DNA of 64,000 nucleotides from Nitzschia sp. pyKryTriq1 (taxonomy: Eukaryota > Bacillariophyta > Bacillariophyceae > Bacillariales > Bacillariaceae). The stretch lies in NCBI GenBank assembly GCA_956465555.1, contig OY101118.1, positions 310,001-374,000 of the forward strand, given 5' to 3'. Below the pieces are notes generated by a model. It saw nothing but the letters and a program-made list of their open reading frames with translations. It had not been told where the DNA came from and made no database searches. How positions within the stretch are numbered: position 1 is the first letter of the stretch; every line of letters starts with the position of its first letter. The position numbers were made by a program, and so were the translations under genes. Shown here piece after piece: positions 16,464 to 26,970 of this stretch.

Positions 16464-17939
16464 ATGGTAACCGCAATAGCTTGCGATATGGCTCCATCGA
16501 AACGGAGAAGAATTCTTCTCTGGGAGTCGTCTTCAAAGAAGAAGTCAGAAGTGGAGGAGTGGTCGTCAGCCCATCGGCAGCATCATCCTCTGCTGCTGCT
16601 GCCTCCTCCGTGCACGTACGAACGCCTATATTCTTCCTATGGGCAAGAATGGGAAGAACGACGCAACAAGATTCCTCGGAATGTAGAGATTTCCGATCTA
16701 GCGTCTGCTGCTGCCGCTTCGTTCACTACAACAAGTACTGGCGCTGGTTCCTCCTGGCTAGCGGCATGCACGAGTTTGGGGGAAGTCCTCTTGTGGCGTG
16801 CTAATAGTACCAGTAGTACTAGTAGTACTACTGCTGCATCATCATCGGAGGACGGTCAGTCACTACTCCTATTGGAGCAAACACCAGTACAGCGATGGAA
16901 AGTGTCCAATCTTCCACTGAAATCGCTTCGAATGTGGTTACTAGAGGATGGGACGACGGTGAAGATTCTGGTTGGAGGAGACGAGGGACTATTTTCGATT
17001 TCATTCTTCTCCGATGGCGATGATTCTTCAACAGCAATGAAAATCTCCAAATGGAAATCTGTAGAGTATGCAGTCCAGCAAGTTCTTGTCGATGAAGAGG
17101 GGGATCGAGTCTATCTTTTGGGAGCAGCAGTAGACGGTGCTAAAACGAATACTACTGTGCAAGTCTACAGTCTTTCTACAGAAAAATTACTCCAATCCAT
17201 CGGCTTGGGCGGTTCGAATACATCTACCATGGCATTGACGAAACATGATGATGCCGTTGATGGTGGTGTGGAGCCGGGTACTGAACATCCATTGACGTTG
17301 TTGATTGGTACTACGGATTCACAAATTGTCATTTGGAATGAGAAGGACGGCGGGACGATGGAGACCATTCGGCTTTATGATCCGGATGGTGATGATTCTT
17401 CCAAATTGATGATGATTCCCTTTGATATTACCGTCACTTCTATTTGTTGTTCGCAAGGCCAGTGGTGGACGATTGCCGGTGCGTTCCATCACGAGAACAA
17501 CAAGCACAGCAGCAAATCGTCTCGAAACACTCATTCTTCCAACAACAACAACAACAACAACAACAATAGCAGTACTACTGGTAATAGTACAGGAGGTGGT
17601 GGTATCTTGGCCACACTTCACGGTCCGACTCGAACAGTGGTGTCCTGCACGGAAACTCGTGAAACGATTCGTAGCATTGCCATTAGTGACGACCACGGTG
17701 GGGCAACCGTCTATACTGCGGCCAACGAAGGCGTGGTGACTGTGTGGGAGTCTCCCTATCGACTGGAACGTCAAGTGCGAATCTGGACGAATCCACCTAG
17801 TGGACATGCCATTACGAGCTTTCCTCTGGGCACTGGCTCGACGACATCACATACGAGTACTGTTGCCATATCGGGCGTGGGTCCTCAAGTCGATATTCTA
17901 CAAGATTCTTGCCGAATTCAAACGCTAGATACTAAATGA
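16464..17939 (+). CDS. WD-repeat protein, possibly THO complex subunit 6 (THOC6-like)
   Basis: A 491-residue protein; an alternative ATG at 16488 gives MAPSKRRRILL. After a basic, low-complexity N-terminus come several degenerate beta-propeller blades: SWLAACTSLGEVLLWRA, KILVGGDEGLFSISF, LTLLIGTTDSQIVIWNE, GATVYTAANEGVVTVWESP and AISGVGPQVDILQDSCRIQT near the end. The order of blades and the last blade, which ends in a VD(I/V)-type strand with no following domain, recall THOC6, the WD40 subunit of the THO/TREX mRNA-export complex, but the match is weak and other WD40 proteins are possible. An Asn run encoded by AAC repeats interrupts the middle (17538-17568). A likely polyadenylation signal AATAAA occurs at 17958. 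Nuclear location is expected if the THOC6 call is right. Confidence 0.6.
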   Translation: MVTAIACDMAPSKRRRILLWESSSKKKSEVEEWSSAHRQHHPLLLLPPPCTYERLYSSYGQEWEERRNKIPRNVEISDLASAAAASFTTTSTGAGSSWLAACTSLGEVLLWRANSTSSTSSTTAASSSEDGQSLLLLEQTPVQRWKVSNLPLKSLRMWLLEDGTTVKILVGGDEGLFSISFFSDGDDSSTAMKISKWKSVEYAVQQVLVDEEGDRVYLLGAAVDGAKTNTTVQVYSLSTEKLLQSIGLGGSNTSTMALTKHDDAVDGGVEPGTEHPLTLLIGTTDSQIVIWNEKDGGTMETIRLYDPDGDDSSKLMMIPFDITVTSICCSQGQWWTIAGAFHHENNKHSSKSSRNTHSSNNNNNNNNNSSTTGNSTGGGGILATLHGPTRTVVSCTETRETIRSIAISDDHGGATVYTAANEGVVTVWESPYRLERQVRIWTNPPSGHAITSFPLGTGSTTSHTSTVAISGVGPQVDILQDSCRIQTLDTK

Positions 17940-18035
17940 TATCCATAGTGCATTATAATAAAGCCCTTTATTCATTCCCTCTAGCTGTCAAAAAAGCAAT
18001 ATAGAGTAGGTTTACAAAGCAAAGCCCCAACGCTG

Positions 18036-18719
18036 CTAGCGGACGGATTGATACGTCCATTCCTCAGAAGGGCCGACGTAAAGAGCGAACTTTGTTCCAT
18101 CCCAAAAATGATCCGGAGATTCGAGGTATACCAAACCATAAGCTTTCAAGTACCTATTCAGCAATACGAAATCACAAGGCCCAGGATAGGGAAACTTGTT
18201 GAAAAGGTCGTCCGGGTTTTCATATTTAGATTCGCGGATAGTAACTTGTGTCCTAGCCATGCATCGTCCTTGTCGGAATTGAGAAAAGCAAACCATAGCG
18301 AGTTCCTTGTACTTGAGTTCTGTCTCAATATTTTTGAGCTCACTCTTCGTTTTTGTGACTTCATCGTGTTCGCGTTGGTCAAACACCCCCAGTGCCTTGG
18401 CAGCTGCAATGACTGGAATCTCGCCAAAAGTGATTGCTCCCGAATCAAGGTCATCAAAACCTAGGTATTCCATATCCGTCAGAAAAGCTTCCTTGGACTC
18501 CGTATGGGGCAACACCACCCTTTTATCTCGCATATAGTCCAAGCAGTACCTGAATCGAGTAGGGTCGCGCTCAATAAAGATCGCGTCTTCACAGTTTTCT
18601 TTTTTCCACTGCTGCGAAACGGCGCGTGCCAAGACTGTCGAGGGAAATTCATCGATGAGAGACTTTCGTACCTCATAGATGACTCCTCCAACATTGAACA
18701 TTACATTAGATTCTGACAT
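18036..18719 (-). CDS. BTB/T1-domain protein, copy A
   Basis: A 227-residue protein from the ATG at 18719 (MSESNVMFNVGGVIYEV). Residues about 7-105 are a BTB/POZ domain of the potassium-channel tetramerisation (KCTD/T1) type: FNVGG at the start, a KSLIDEFPSTVLAR block, FIERDPTRFRYCLDYMRDKR in the middle and FLTDMEYLGF at the end. A charged helical segment (TKTKSELKNIETELKYKEL) at about 135-155 may form a coiled coil; the C-terminus is unassigned. Known relatives form tetramers or pentamers and many act as adaptors for Cullin-3 ligases. It is a clear paralog of the gene at 21829-22497, about 60% identical over the BTB domain by eye. The two sit on the same strand either side of a sulfotransferase gene. 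Confidence 0.85.
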   Translation of the reverse strand: MSESNVMFNVGGVIYEVRKSLIDEFPSTVLARAVSQQWKKENCEDAIFIERDPTRFRYCLDYMRDKRVVLPHTESKEAFLTDMEYLGFDDLDSGAITFGEIPVIAAAKALGVFDQREHDEVTKTKSELKNIETELKYKELAMVCFSQFRQGRCMARTQVTIRESKYENPDDLFNKFPYPGPCDFVLLNRYLKAYGLVYLESPDHFWDGTKFALYVGPSEEWTYQSVR

Positions 18720-19594
18720 GATGAAATTGAACACTGCCCTTTCTTGTTGGGGTCCTGTGTTTCGCAATTGTGAGCTGTAATGACCACTTTCAAACAAGTG
18801 GCAGCAACAGGCGGGAGGAGCAGGAGTTCCCCTGAAAATTTCAATCGTTTCGGGATTCGGGACACGTTTCATGCGTTGAAGAGTAATTGATCATCCTATC
18901 CATTGACTTTTTCAGTTTGCTTGATAAAGTATGCGAGGGAGAATATTCCGCACCTATCGCTTCGCTTGTCTTTGCTCCGCATTGTTGAAACAAGATCCAC
19001 CCCTCGTCTTCAGCGGGCACGCCACGGGGCCCTAGTCGGTGACTGACGACATCAACACTGTCTTGGCAGATTCACCGAAGGCTTGTTATCATGCAGCACT
19101 CTAGTCTCCGATTCCTTTATTGTAAACATGTTATGGTGCAACTCTATGATATCAAGATCCAAAAAGCAACGTTGTGGACTATGTGGACATATTACTGTAT
19201 CGCATTGATGGAGGCGAGTCGTCTTGCATCTTTTGGGATCAAGTGAGTCGTCCGCGGTTATGCATGCATGCAATCCATACGCGGTGCGTCCGATAAAAGT
19301 GTCCGACAAGAGGTCCTTTGGATTTGATTGGTCCAAAGATTTCGAATTTTACGTTGTTTTTTTTTCGTCGTTGAGGAACCGAACGCGAGCGTGCCGGATC
19401 GATGTCCGAGATGCGGGCATCGCATCACAATTCACAACACAATTATTTATGCCGTTACAAAATACATACCGGTACCGGTATCTCTCATCCATCTCACTCT
19501 TCACCTCTACGAATACGGAATACAATCATCTATTTTTTTCTCCATTGGATCGGCATCCGGCAATTTCAAGAAGATCAGTTCTTTAATAAAGTAT
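18720..19594. other. Intergenic between BTB copy A and sulfotransferase
   Basis: No gene accepted. A block around 18855-18905 (CACGTTTCATGCGTTGAA) resembles sequence upstream of BTB copy B. ACCGGTACCGGTA occurs near 19468. The sulfotransferase frame is open here but the leader-like N-terminus starts at 19595. Confidence 0.5.
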
Positions 19595-21595
19595 ATGCCG
19601 GCAAACGAGTCGTCAACGAGGAAATCCTCTCGTCTCAGGATGAGCTCGTCTTTGATTTCGGTGTTCGTGCTCCTCGGTCTCTTTATTGCCGTCTCGATGT
19701 GGCAAAGTCGAGAGTTAATACAGGCGTTTAAAGATATTCCTCTGGTATTTGAAGGGGTAACCCTCCCCACAACGGGAAATTGGAATCTTCCAACTTCTGC
19801 TCCATCGGCCGAAGATACTTCATCGTCGTCTCTCGTCGCCGATGACGACGACGACGACGAGGAGAAGGAATGGGATCTGGTGTTTTGGTCCAGCATACCC
19901 ATCCTCGAGGAGGGCGTGGATCCTTCCAGTTTTATCATCAGCAGGAAATTCTCCAAAGACATCAATGCAAACTTGTGGGAAATGGACGAAGTCATTCGAG
20001 TGGATTTTCGACTCTGCGAAGACGACGACGACGACGGCAACTGCTCCTCCATTCTGACAAATACTATAAATAACAATACTACGCGTCGGATGAGGAATAT
20101 GAGCAAGGAAGAGGTGGAACTGCTTCCCCAATATAAGAGAAATAAGGACCGAGTGCTACAGGTCTTTGCTCCAAAAATCGGTCTAAATCACACACAAAAC
20201 AAAATCAATCTAGGTCATCTGGAGGCGATCACGTTTTGGAGCGACCGCCATCAGCAACACATTCCTGTCCATTATCCGACGACATCCATCGAAGTGAGAT
20301 CATGTCAAGCCCAAACAAGCTGCCCAGAATCATGCCCCGAAAATCGGCAGAATCCAGATTGGATGTATCCCTACCTCTACGACAAACAGGATGGAATATG
20401 CAAAAGCTCACATCCAGACGATGTCCCACCCAAGCGTCTCGTTGGAGGAGTTTGCAATTGTGAGAGCACTTGCTTCACAGCCGAAGCAACGGCACTGAAT
20501 TCTACTTGGCCATGGAAAGATGCGGCGGAACGGGACTTGTTTCTTCCTCATTGGAATAATGAGGTTCAAACGAGACATACAGCTATGTTCTACAGTAAGA
20601 TGATGCGTCGACGGAAAACAGAGGAGGAGTATGGGACTTTCAAGGCCCGATTTACATGCTCCAATCAAAGCGTAACGCCAAGCCCAATATTTGGGGACTT
20701 TCAACATCACCTCTTCTATATCCCAGAAGCCAAACTTATATTTTGTGGTATTCCAAAGGTTGGGGTCACCGAGTGGATCAAGTTCTTTCGAAATGTCATT
20801 GGTGCCAAAGACTACCTGTCCTTGCCACACTACAAGGTCGACCGAACTGCGTTTTTCATGAGCTCACTTGAGCCTTCCAAGGCCGAAGAACTCTTGAATG
20901 ACCCTACATGGACTAAAGCAGTATTCTTTCGAAACCCATTCGAACGACTGTTGAGCAGTTACATGAACAAAATTGTTGGAGAGTCTTATACACAAACGAC
21001 CTTCAAGATTGGGAATAGTACTGCCCCCAAGGAAGAGCGGCCAGTTTTGACGTTTGCCGAGTTTGTCGACAGGGTAACTGACAATACAGTCAACTCCACT
21101 GATTGTAACAATCCGAATGGTTTAAGAGCCTGCACGGATCCTCACTGGAAACCACAAGTGATGACTTGTGGGATGGACCAGTTGCTTCCCAAGTTTGACT
21201 TTATTGCATCGTTTGATCATATCTCGGAGCATACCAGAATACTTCTGGAGAGAGTCGGACTCTGGGAGAAGTACGGAGCGACTTTTGACGATGGCAAGGA
21301 TGCTGACGGAAATCCATTCATCTGTGTTGTACCACGACCGAAACGAAGGTTGAATGAAACGGTGTGGGGCTTCAACCAGAAGGGACCTTCGGGGGCCGGA
21401 AATAATACACATGCCACCGGATCGCGATCACGGTTTTCGGATTATTATACTCCAGTGTTGTTGAAGAAAGTCCGCGAGGCCTACGCATTAGATTTTGCTG
21501 TGTGGGACGAAATATCTTCGAAGGATCGTCCCGTGGACGAAATCGCGACGGGAAAGGATTTGAAGGTCGTCCGAGAGTATTGTGCGGGGCGATAG
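19595..21595 (+). CDS. Type II membrane sulfotransferase (carbohydrate sulfotransferase family)
   Basis: A 666-residue protein. The ATG at 19595 gives a short basic cytosolic tail (ESSTRKSSRLR) and one membrane anchor (SSLISVFVLLGLFIAVSMW) at about 18-36, the layout of Golgi sulfotransferases. The luminal stem holds acidic runs encoded by GAC repeats and Cys pairs. The catalytic domain starts near residue 370: FCGIPKVGVTEWIKFF at about 384-397 is the 5'-phosphosulfate-binding loop for PAPS, and FFRNPFERLLSSYMNK at about 447-462 is the 3'-phosphate-binding motif. Several N-glycosylation sequons are visible. It should transfer sulfate to a secreted glycan or polysaccharide; the acceptor cannot be told. 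It lies between two BTB paralogs, convergent with copy B. Confidence 0.9.
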   Translation: MPANESSTRKSSRLRMSSSLISVFVLLGLFIAVSMWQSRELIQAFKDIPLVFEGVTLPTTGNWNLPTSAPSAEDTSSSSLVADDDDDDEEKEWDLVFWSSIPILEEGVDPSSFIISRKFSKDINANLWEMDEVIRVDFRLCEDDDDDGNCSSILTNTINNNTTRRMRNMSKEEVELLPQYKRNKDRVLQVFAPKIGLNHTQNKINLGHLEAITFWSDRHQQHIPVHYPTTSIEVRSCQAQTSCPESCPENRQNPDWMYPYLYDKQDGICKSSHPDDVPPKRLVGGVCNCESTCFTAEATALNSTWPWKDAAERDLFLPHWNNEVQTRHTAMFYSKMMRRRKTEEEYGTFKARFTCSNQSVTPSPIFGDFQHHLFYIPEAKLIFCGIPKVGVTEWIKFFRNVIGAKDYLSLPHYKVDRTAFFMSSLEPSKAEELLNDPTWTKAVFFRNPFERLLSSYMNKIVGESYTQTTFKIGNSTAPKEERPVLTFAEFVDRVTDNTVNSTDCNNPNGLRACTDPHWKPQVMTCGMDQLLPKFDFIASFDHISEHTRILLERVGLWEKYGATFDDGKDADGNPFICVVPRPKRRLNETVWGFNQKGPSGAGNNTHATGSRSRFSDYYTPVLLKKVREAYALDFAVWDEISSKDRPVDEIATGKDLKVVREYCAGR

Positions 21596-21828
21596 CACTA
21601 GAGATATGCTTGTCAAACACAAACGAAGAAGTCAGTATAGTCAACGACACCAGGAGTTCTACAACGCACGATCCACCTCGCCCCGACGGTATACCTTGGC
21701 TTCCAAGCTTTATTACTTCGAGACGTACATCACGCGATAGAAGGCTATCTCAACATTAAACGAAATACATAGACTGAAACGAGGCCGTAGTAGTTCTATA
21801 GCTATGACTATTAGAGGGTAGCAGGAGA

Positions 21829-22497
21829 CTATTCTTTCTTGCTCGAGGATGACGGTTTCAAAGGACCCACATTGGCCTTTACGAAGGCGTCACAAGACTG
21901 GCAGATCCCGTTGGCAATTAGACCATATCGTTCAAGAAAAATGTTCAGAAGGGGAAAGGTAGGCGAACTACCGCTGTTTTGAGGAGAACCAAAATACGGA
22001 AACAACTTCGGGTACCCGTTCTTGGAGATTAGAAGGGATTTGGCTCGATACGATCCACTGTTTCGGAATTCATTGAAGAAAGCTGCAGCTAGCTCTCTAT
22101 GGTAGAGACTCTCTCTCATCGTTTGTACTTCCTCAGCGTACATATCGTCTGACACCATCAAGGTCTTCAATGCGTCAGCGACTGATGGGAGCTGCATAGT
22201 GAGTGAGTTACTGTCAAACTCATCAAAACCAAGGTATTCCAAGTCGGCAATGAACGCGTCCTTAGACTCTGTAAGGGGCAAAGAAACCCTCTTGTCGCGC
22301 ATGTAATCCAAGCAAAAGCGGAATCGAGTAGGGTCACGCTCAATGAAAATAGGATCTTCCATAGTGCCTTCTTTCTTCCACTCTTCCGACACGGAACGGG
22401 CCAAGACTGTCGAGGGGAATTCATCGATGAGAGATTTTCGTACCTCGTAGATGATGCCTCCAACATTGAACTTTACAGTAGAAGCCGACTCTGTCAT
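21829..22497 (-). CDS. BTB/T1-domain protein, copy B
   Basis: A 222-residue protein from the ATG at 22497. The BTB/T1 domain spans about 8-105 (FNVGGIIYEVRKSLIDEFPS, IFIERDPTRFRFCLDYMRDK, FIADLEYLGFDE), nearly colinear with copy A at 18036-18719. After the domain the copies diverge: this one has a shorter helical segment and a Ser/Lys tail (SSSSKKE), but both keep ELA...F..FR and a final LxxFLxxYGL helix, so the whole proteins are homologous. Upstream of both starts is a similar CGTTT...ATGCGTTGAA block, so promoter sequence was duplicated with the gene. Partners unknown; by family it may be a homo-oligomeric adaptor. Confidence 0.85.
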   Translation of the reverse strand: MTESASTVKFNVGGIIYEVRKSLIDEFPSTVLARSVSEEWKKEGTMEDPIFIERDPTRFRFCLDYMRDKRVSLPLTESKDAFIADLEYLGFDEFDSNSLTMQLPSVADALKTLMVSDDMYAEEVQTMRESLYHRELAAAFFNEFRNSGSYRAKSLLISKNGYPKLFPYFGSPQNSGSSPTFPLLNIFLERYGLIANGICQSCDAFVKANVGPLKPSSSSKKE

Positions 22498-23460
22498 GGT
22501 AAAAAATCAACACGTAACAGGTTCGTTGTGCAAAGTTGAGAGTTTCAAGTTTTGTGTGATCGTGCTGCCGCGTTAGGTCGAAGCAAGTGACAGTGGTACC
22601 CGAAAATCCCAAATTGTCTCGCCATGATTGATTATTCGTGCAACGTTTGCATGCGTTGAATGAATTGGATGGCTCCAAAATTTATTCATTGGTTTCCGCG
22701 AAAAGTTTTCCATCAGTTTCTCCATGCATGCCAGCCTCTCTGAATGAATCGTGAAAACAAGAACACCTCTCGTCGTCCTCCTACTGTAGACAGCGCAGGA
22801 TGATGATCATCCTGCTGGCTCGGCTTCGTGGGGGTGCCCGATATAAGCATTCTCTTCATCGACTTTCAATAAAGGCTTGCAATTCAAACCTTCCATCCTC
22901 GGGAGGGATCTTCAACTGCAAAAGATTTGGTTGTTGGCGGGGTCATCGTCGCGTTCGTGATGCGTTGATGGATCTTGGATCTTGTGCCCATTGAGTCGTG
23001 AGTCGAGAGTCGTGATTGATAATAACAACATCGCTTTGGTACCGCGCAGTACTGGTACCGGTACATACAGTACCTGGTACAAGTACAGTACCGGTACAGG
23101 TAATACTCGCTAAAGGTACATATTACTGAACGGTAGAGAGCGAGCTCTTTATCTCGGCGAGGTCGTAAAAAGATAGTGGAACGATCTTTTTACGTAGAGC
23201 AATAAAAGAAGCACGAGTGAAATCTTTTCCCTGCCTCTCATATGTCATCATCTCCATTGTTGCTGCGGGATGGAACGAGACGACGCTTATGCGGAACCCA
23301 AACCCGCCCTGCCTTGGTACTTCCTCATGTTATATATTTCAAAGAATGAAGACCATTCATTTGTTGTTCTTTGAAAGCAGAAAAGAGACTTGACGGCAGC
23401 TTGCAAAACAAAATCCAGAAGTGCTACAAGAAGTCGGCAATCATCGGCAATAACGACACG
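22498..23460. other. Intergenic with dense GTAC palindromes
   Basis: No gene. 23035-23110 holds a cluster of GGTACCGGTACAT, CCTGGTAC and AGTACCGGTAC words. A short inverted repeat TCGTAAAAAGAT...ATCTTTTTACG occurs near 23163-23195. Confidence 0.55.
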
Positions 23461-25575
23461 ATGAGTACCTCTAGTGCACTTCGCCAACTCTTTAGGGATA
23501 CCGAGGCTGTCAAGATTTATCCCGACGATTTCATCAATCCACAAGATAATACAGTGGAAACGAACATTCTGTTTCCAGATTTGATTGATCGGTATCAAGG
23601 CCACTTTTCCGATAGACGCCTCGCCGTGTTATTCCGACCCGGAACGTACGAGAATATCAATTTTCCAGTCGGGTATTGGACCCAAGTGTTGGGTTTGGGC
23701 GAGACACCCGATCAAGTCAAGTTTACAGGACAATTGGGTGTTTACGCCTTGCCAGCCAATACGGACAATCCGAATGTGGGATCGCTCGATACCTTTTGGA
23801 GAGGTGCCGAAAATTTTGAAACCGATACAACGTTCATTCCCAATGAACAAGGGCAGTGGTGTGTGCCTACGATCGTCCCTTCTTCTTCCTCGGAAGATGA
23901 TGAATCGGAACACGACCACAAACGGGATATTATTCATTCCTTGATACCTGACAAAAGCACTGGTAGATTTGCATCATTGTATCCACTCCCCGACTTGTCA
24001 CAATCCTTTCCAACCGAGGCTTCCAACTACGATCCTTCTCGGGGCATGTTGTGGGCCGTTTCCCAAGCCGCACCTCTCCGACGAATCCAAGTGGGAGGAA
24101 ATTTACATCTTTCTCTGGGAAACAATTGTGCCAGTGGTGGATTCATGAGTAATGTGAATGTTGATAAAGGGGGATATCTCATGATGGGATCGCAACAACA
24201 ATTCTGCGTGCGAAATTGTGATATTTCCGAAAAAGCTTTTGGAGGAGCGTGGTCCATGGTCTTTAACGGATGTCGCAGCGAAATGGGTAACAATGGAGCA
24301 GCAGCAACAACGTGTGTAGCGAACGATAAGATGGCGTGGGTCGGGAATGCGCCGCTCGTCAGCTCCGAACCAACTACAGATGTTCGCGTGGAAAAGCCTT
24401 ACATTTTTATCATCAGCAGCCAAAAAGAAACAAGCGGTGGCAACGACGACAAGGTGTACCTGGCGATTCCACAATTGCAAGTCGACGCGCAAGGCACCGA
24501 CTATAGTAGTATCTCGTGTCAAACGGTGGAAATTGACAATCTCAAAAAGGTTCGAGTGTTTACGCCCTACGATCCATTCTCTCAAGTCCAAGAGGCAGCC
24601 AATATCGGAGCCCATTTGGTATTGAGCCCTGGGATTTACAACTGGGGCGAAACTTTGGAAATCACTCATTCGAATCAAGTCGTCTTGGGTCTGGGAATGG
24701 CGACCATTCGAGCCCCTGGTACCGGGCGACCCTGCATTCACGTGTCTTCTCGGGCCGAAGGAGTTCGGTTGTCTGGTCTTTCGCTGGAAGCCAGTGTGAT
24801 TTCGAAGTTTGTGTACGAGGGATCTACATTGTTGGAATGGGGCGATGCCGAATCGCCCAAGACGGGATCTCCCAGCAATAATCCTGGGGCGATTCATGAT
24901 TTGTATTGTTTTGTCGGTGGTCGAAGTCCCGATCGGACCGTTCAAGTCCAAACCATGGTCAAAGTGTATTCGAGTCATGTGATGGGAGATAATTTATGGT
25001 TGTGGCGGGCCGATCACGTCAAGTTGATGAACGAACAAGAGTTGCCCAATCGGCCCGAGCTAAGTGAATATCATATCACTACCTTTGGGGAATGTCGGTG
25101 CGATACCGGCTTGGAAGTTATTGGTGACTACGTCACGTTTTACGGCTTGGCCATTGAACATACATATCGAGACATGCTGATTTGGCACGGCCAGCACGGT
25201 GCGGTCTCCTTTTACCAAAGTGAAATGCCCTACGATGTTCCTGGCGAAGAATATCAAGGCGTGACTGGCTATCGAGTGTATCCGACCGCACAACACCACA
25301 CTGCCAAAGGGATCGGGGTCTACAGTTACTTTCGAGACTATGACAATGTCGTGGTCGACTCGGCGGTTTCCCATCATGCATCCGATGGAATCTACGAGAA
25401 TGTATTTGCAGTATGGTTGAATGGATACTCTGGCATTCGATCCATTGTCAATGGCGAAGGAGGAGATACGACCATGCCTGGTCGCCCATTCTCGGTCGAC
25501 TCCTATCAAGGAGCAGGAATGACATCTCGACACTTTTGGCGAGGAGTTTGGAAGAAATACATCATGGGTGCTTGA
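23461..25575 (+). CDS. Pectin-lyase-fold (right-handed beta-helix) protein
   Basis: A 704-residue protein from the first true ATG of the frame at 23461. It is rich in short strands with Gly and Asn turns, typical of a parallel beta-helix: RRIQVGGNLHLSLGNNCASG, GGFMSNVNVDKGGYLMMG, VVLGLGMATIRAPGTGRP, VRLSGLSLEAS, then YVTFYGLAIEHTYRDMLIWH. Similar bacterial and fungal proteins are often annotated as coagulation factor 5/8-type-domain or adenylyl-cyclase-like proteins, but no such domain or activity is visible, and those names come from database transfer. There is no N-terminal signal peptide, which is odd for a carbohydrate-active beta-helix enzyme. The enzymatic role, if any, is unknown. Confidence 0.75.
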   Translation: MSTSSALRQLFRDTEAVKIYPDDFINPQDNTVETNILFPDLIDRYQGHFSDRRLAVLFRPGTYENINFPVGYWTQVLGLGETPDQVKFTGQLGVYALPANTDNPNVGSLDTFWRGAENFETDTTFIPNEQGQWCVPTIVPSSSSEDDESEHDHKRDIIHSLIPDKSTGRFASLYPLPDLSQSFPTEASNYDPSRGMLWAVSQAAPLRRIQVGGNLHLSLGNNCASGGFMSNVNVDKGGYLMMGSQQQFCVRNCDISEKAFGGAWSMVFNGCRSEMGNNGAAATTCVANDKMAWVGNAPLVSSEPTTDVRVEKPYIFIISSQKETSGGNDDKVYLAIPQLQVDAQGTDYSSISCQTVEIDNLKKVRVFTPYDPFSQVQEAANIGAHLVLSPGIYNWGETLEITHSNQVVLGLGMATIRAPGTGRPCIHVSSRAEGVRLSGLSLEASVISKFVYEGSTLLEWGDAESPKTGSPSNNPGAIHDLYCFVGGRSPDRTVQVQTMVKVYSSHVMGDNLWLWRADHVKLMNEQELPNRPELSEYHITTFGECRCDTGLEVIGDYVTFYGLAIEHTYRDMLIWHGQHGAVSFYQSEMPYDVPGEEYQGVTGYRVYPTAQHHTAKGIGVYSYFRDYDNVVVDSAVSHHASDGIYENVFAVWLNGYSGIRSIVNGEGGDTTMPGRPFSVDSYQGAGMTSRHFWRGVWKKYIMGA

Positions 25576-25905
25576 GACGAGTACTTGTAGTTCTTTTTGG
25601 ATCCGGTCGTTTAAGGTAGCTTGAAAAAATTGGCTTTGTAGTACGAATAGAATAGTCCCATCATTCTCCTTTTCCTATTGTTATTCCGTACTCGTAATGT
25701 TCGTGCATCGTGTGTAGTGTAGTCTAGAGGTTTCCACCAGAGCGATGATTCGCGGTCTTTGTTTTTTGTAGGGATCCACCAAGGAGATTATCCCATGATG
25801 AAGCGAAGAAAATAGAAGATCCTGTGTAGTTCCATAGAATCGAATGCATGGATAGAACCGCAGCAAACGGCCTTCGTAATCTCAGTTACCTCAGTTCTCG
25901 TCAAA
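25576..25905. other. Intergenic, nothing seen
   Basis: Convergent spacer between the beta-helix gene and the small minus-strand membrane gene. Confidence 0.5.
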
Positions 25906-26151
25906 TCATGCGGAAAACGCCTCGCTGTAGAATCTTACGGTGTTCGTCGTCGAAGCAGAAGCATAAGAGACGCCATCCACCAAAGGTGCCAACCACAACA
26001 ATATTAGCACCACCACAATGATCTTGACAAATAACAATACATAGGAATTGGTTGACGACGACGACGACGACGACGACGACGATGATGATAATTCAGGAGC
26101 CGATGATTTCGGTGGGAGGACTGCAGCCTTTGGCTTCTTGGGAAGGACCAT
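25906..26151 (-). CDS. Small single-pass membrane protein
   Basis: An 81-residue protein with a good start context (A at -3, G at +4). It has a basic Pro/Lys N-terminus (VLPKKPKAAVLPPK), a 12-residue Ser run encoded by a trinucleotide repeat, then one strong membrane segment (YVLLFVKIIVVVLILLWLAP) at about 37-56 and a short polar tail. I do not recognise the family. The layout suits a small ER, mitochondrial or plasma-membrane subunit. The start context and the clean hydrophobic segment support it; the Ser run warns that part could be repeat-driven. Confidence 0.4.
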   Translation of the reverse strand: MVLPKKPKAAVLPPKSSAPELSSSSSSSSSSSSTNSYVLLFVKIIVVVLILLWLAPLVDGVSYASASTTNTVRFYSEAFSA

Positions 26152-26970
26152 GATGCTTCTGGTGGTGATCTTTTGAATTTCTTCCCCTCGTCGGGACGTC
26201 TGGCTTTCGACCTTCTACTCTGCTATTAGCGACGACGAACCGAATGAATGAATGAATCGATCGATCAATCAATTAATCAGCAAGAACGATTGTTGTTGGT
26301 ATCCATGCAAAGCATACCGATATGTTACCTCTACAGCAGCAGCCTTCGTATCGACGTCGATGATCCTGACATCTGTTCCCACGCAGTTCCCATGCATCAA
26401 GATGATGATTCTCATTGTTATTGTGCGGCCTGCGGCCATCAAAGGCTACCGTACGGTATCACAGGTACCGGTAACCGGTAGCTATTACGAAGATACCCAC
26501 TACGTTATCTTAGGCCTTCTTCGTAGAGTACTCTACTAAAAATTGAGTACAAAATGCGTTCTGACGTCCTATTTTATCGTTACCGAGGTTTATATTTTGG
26601 GTGTTTACAATTGCTTAGAAATTGTATGCTCGTTGAAATCAATGACAAAATTTACGAAGCATTAATTTTTAAAACAACAATATTTCAAGAACTTTCCAGG
26701 CCCCAGGCGTTCATGCATGAACCATAGTGTATTCAATAATGAATAAAGCGCGGTTTGTTTGCGCCTTGGCACTTTTCCGGGACCCGGGACGACGCGAAAG
26801 AATTCATACAGTATTTTCATTGTTGCATCGACCACAAGACAAAGAAGTACACACGCTCTGTACAAGTAGTATCCGCAGGCAACAACAACAACAACGACAA
26901 CCTCATATTACTCCTCCAACAACTATCATAGAGACCACTCGCACAACAACAGCAACAGACAACAGACAAC
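26152..26970. other. Intergenic upstream of the CRAL-TRIO gene
   Basis: No gene. GAATGAATGAATCGATCGATC short repeats near 26240-26275 and ACCGGTAACCGGTAGC near 26465. The last 90 bases are CAA-rich leader. Confidence 0.5.

Noticed and set aside
24103-24978. 291-codon minus-strand frame
   Set aside because: Antisense to the clear beta-helix gene; composition is that of a shadow frame.
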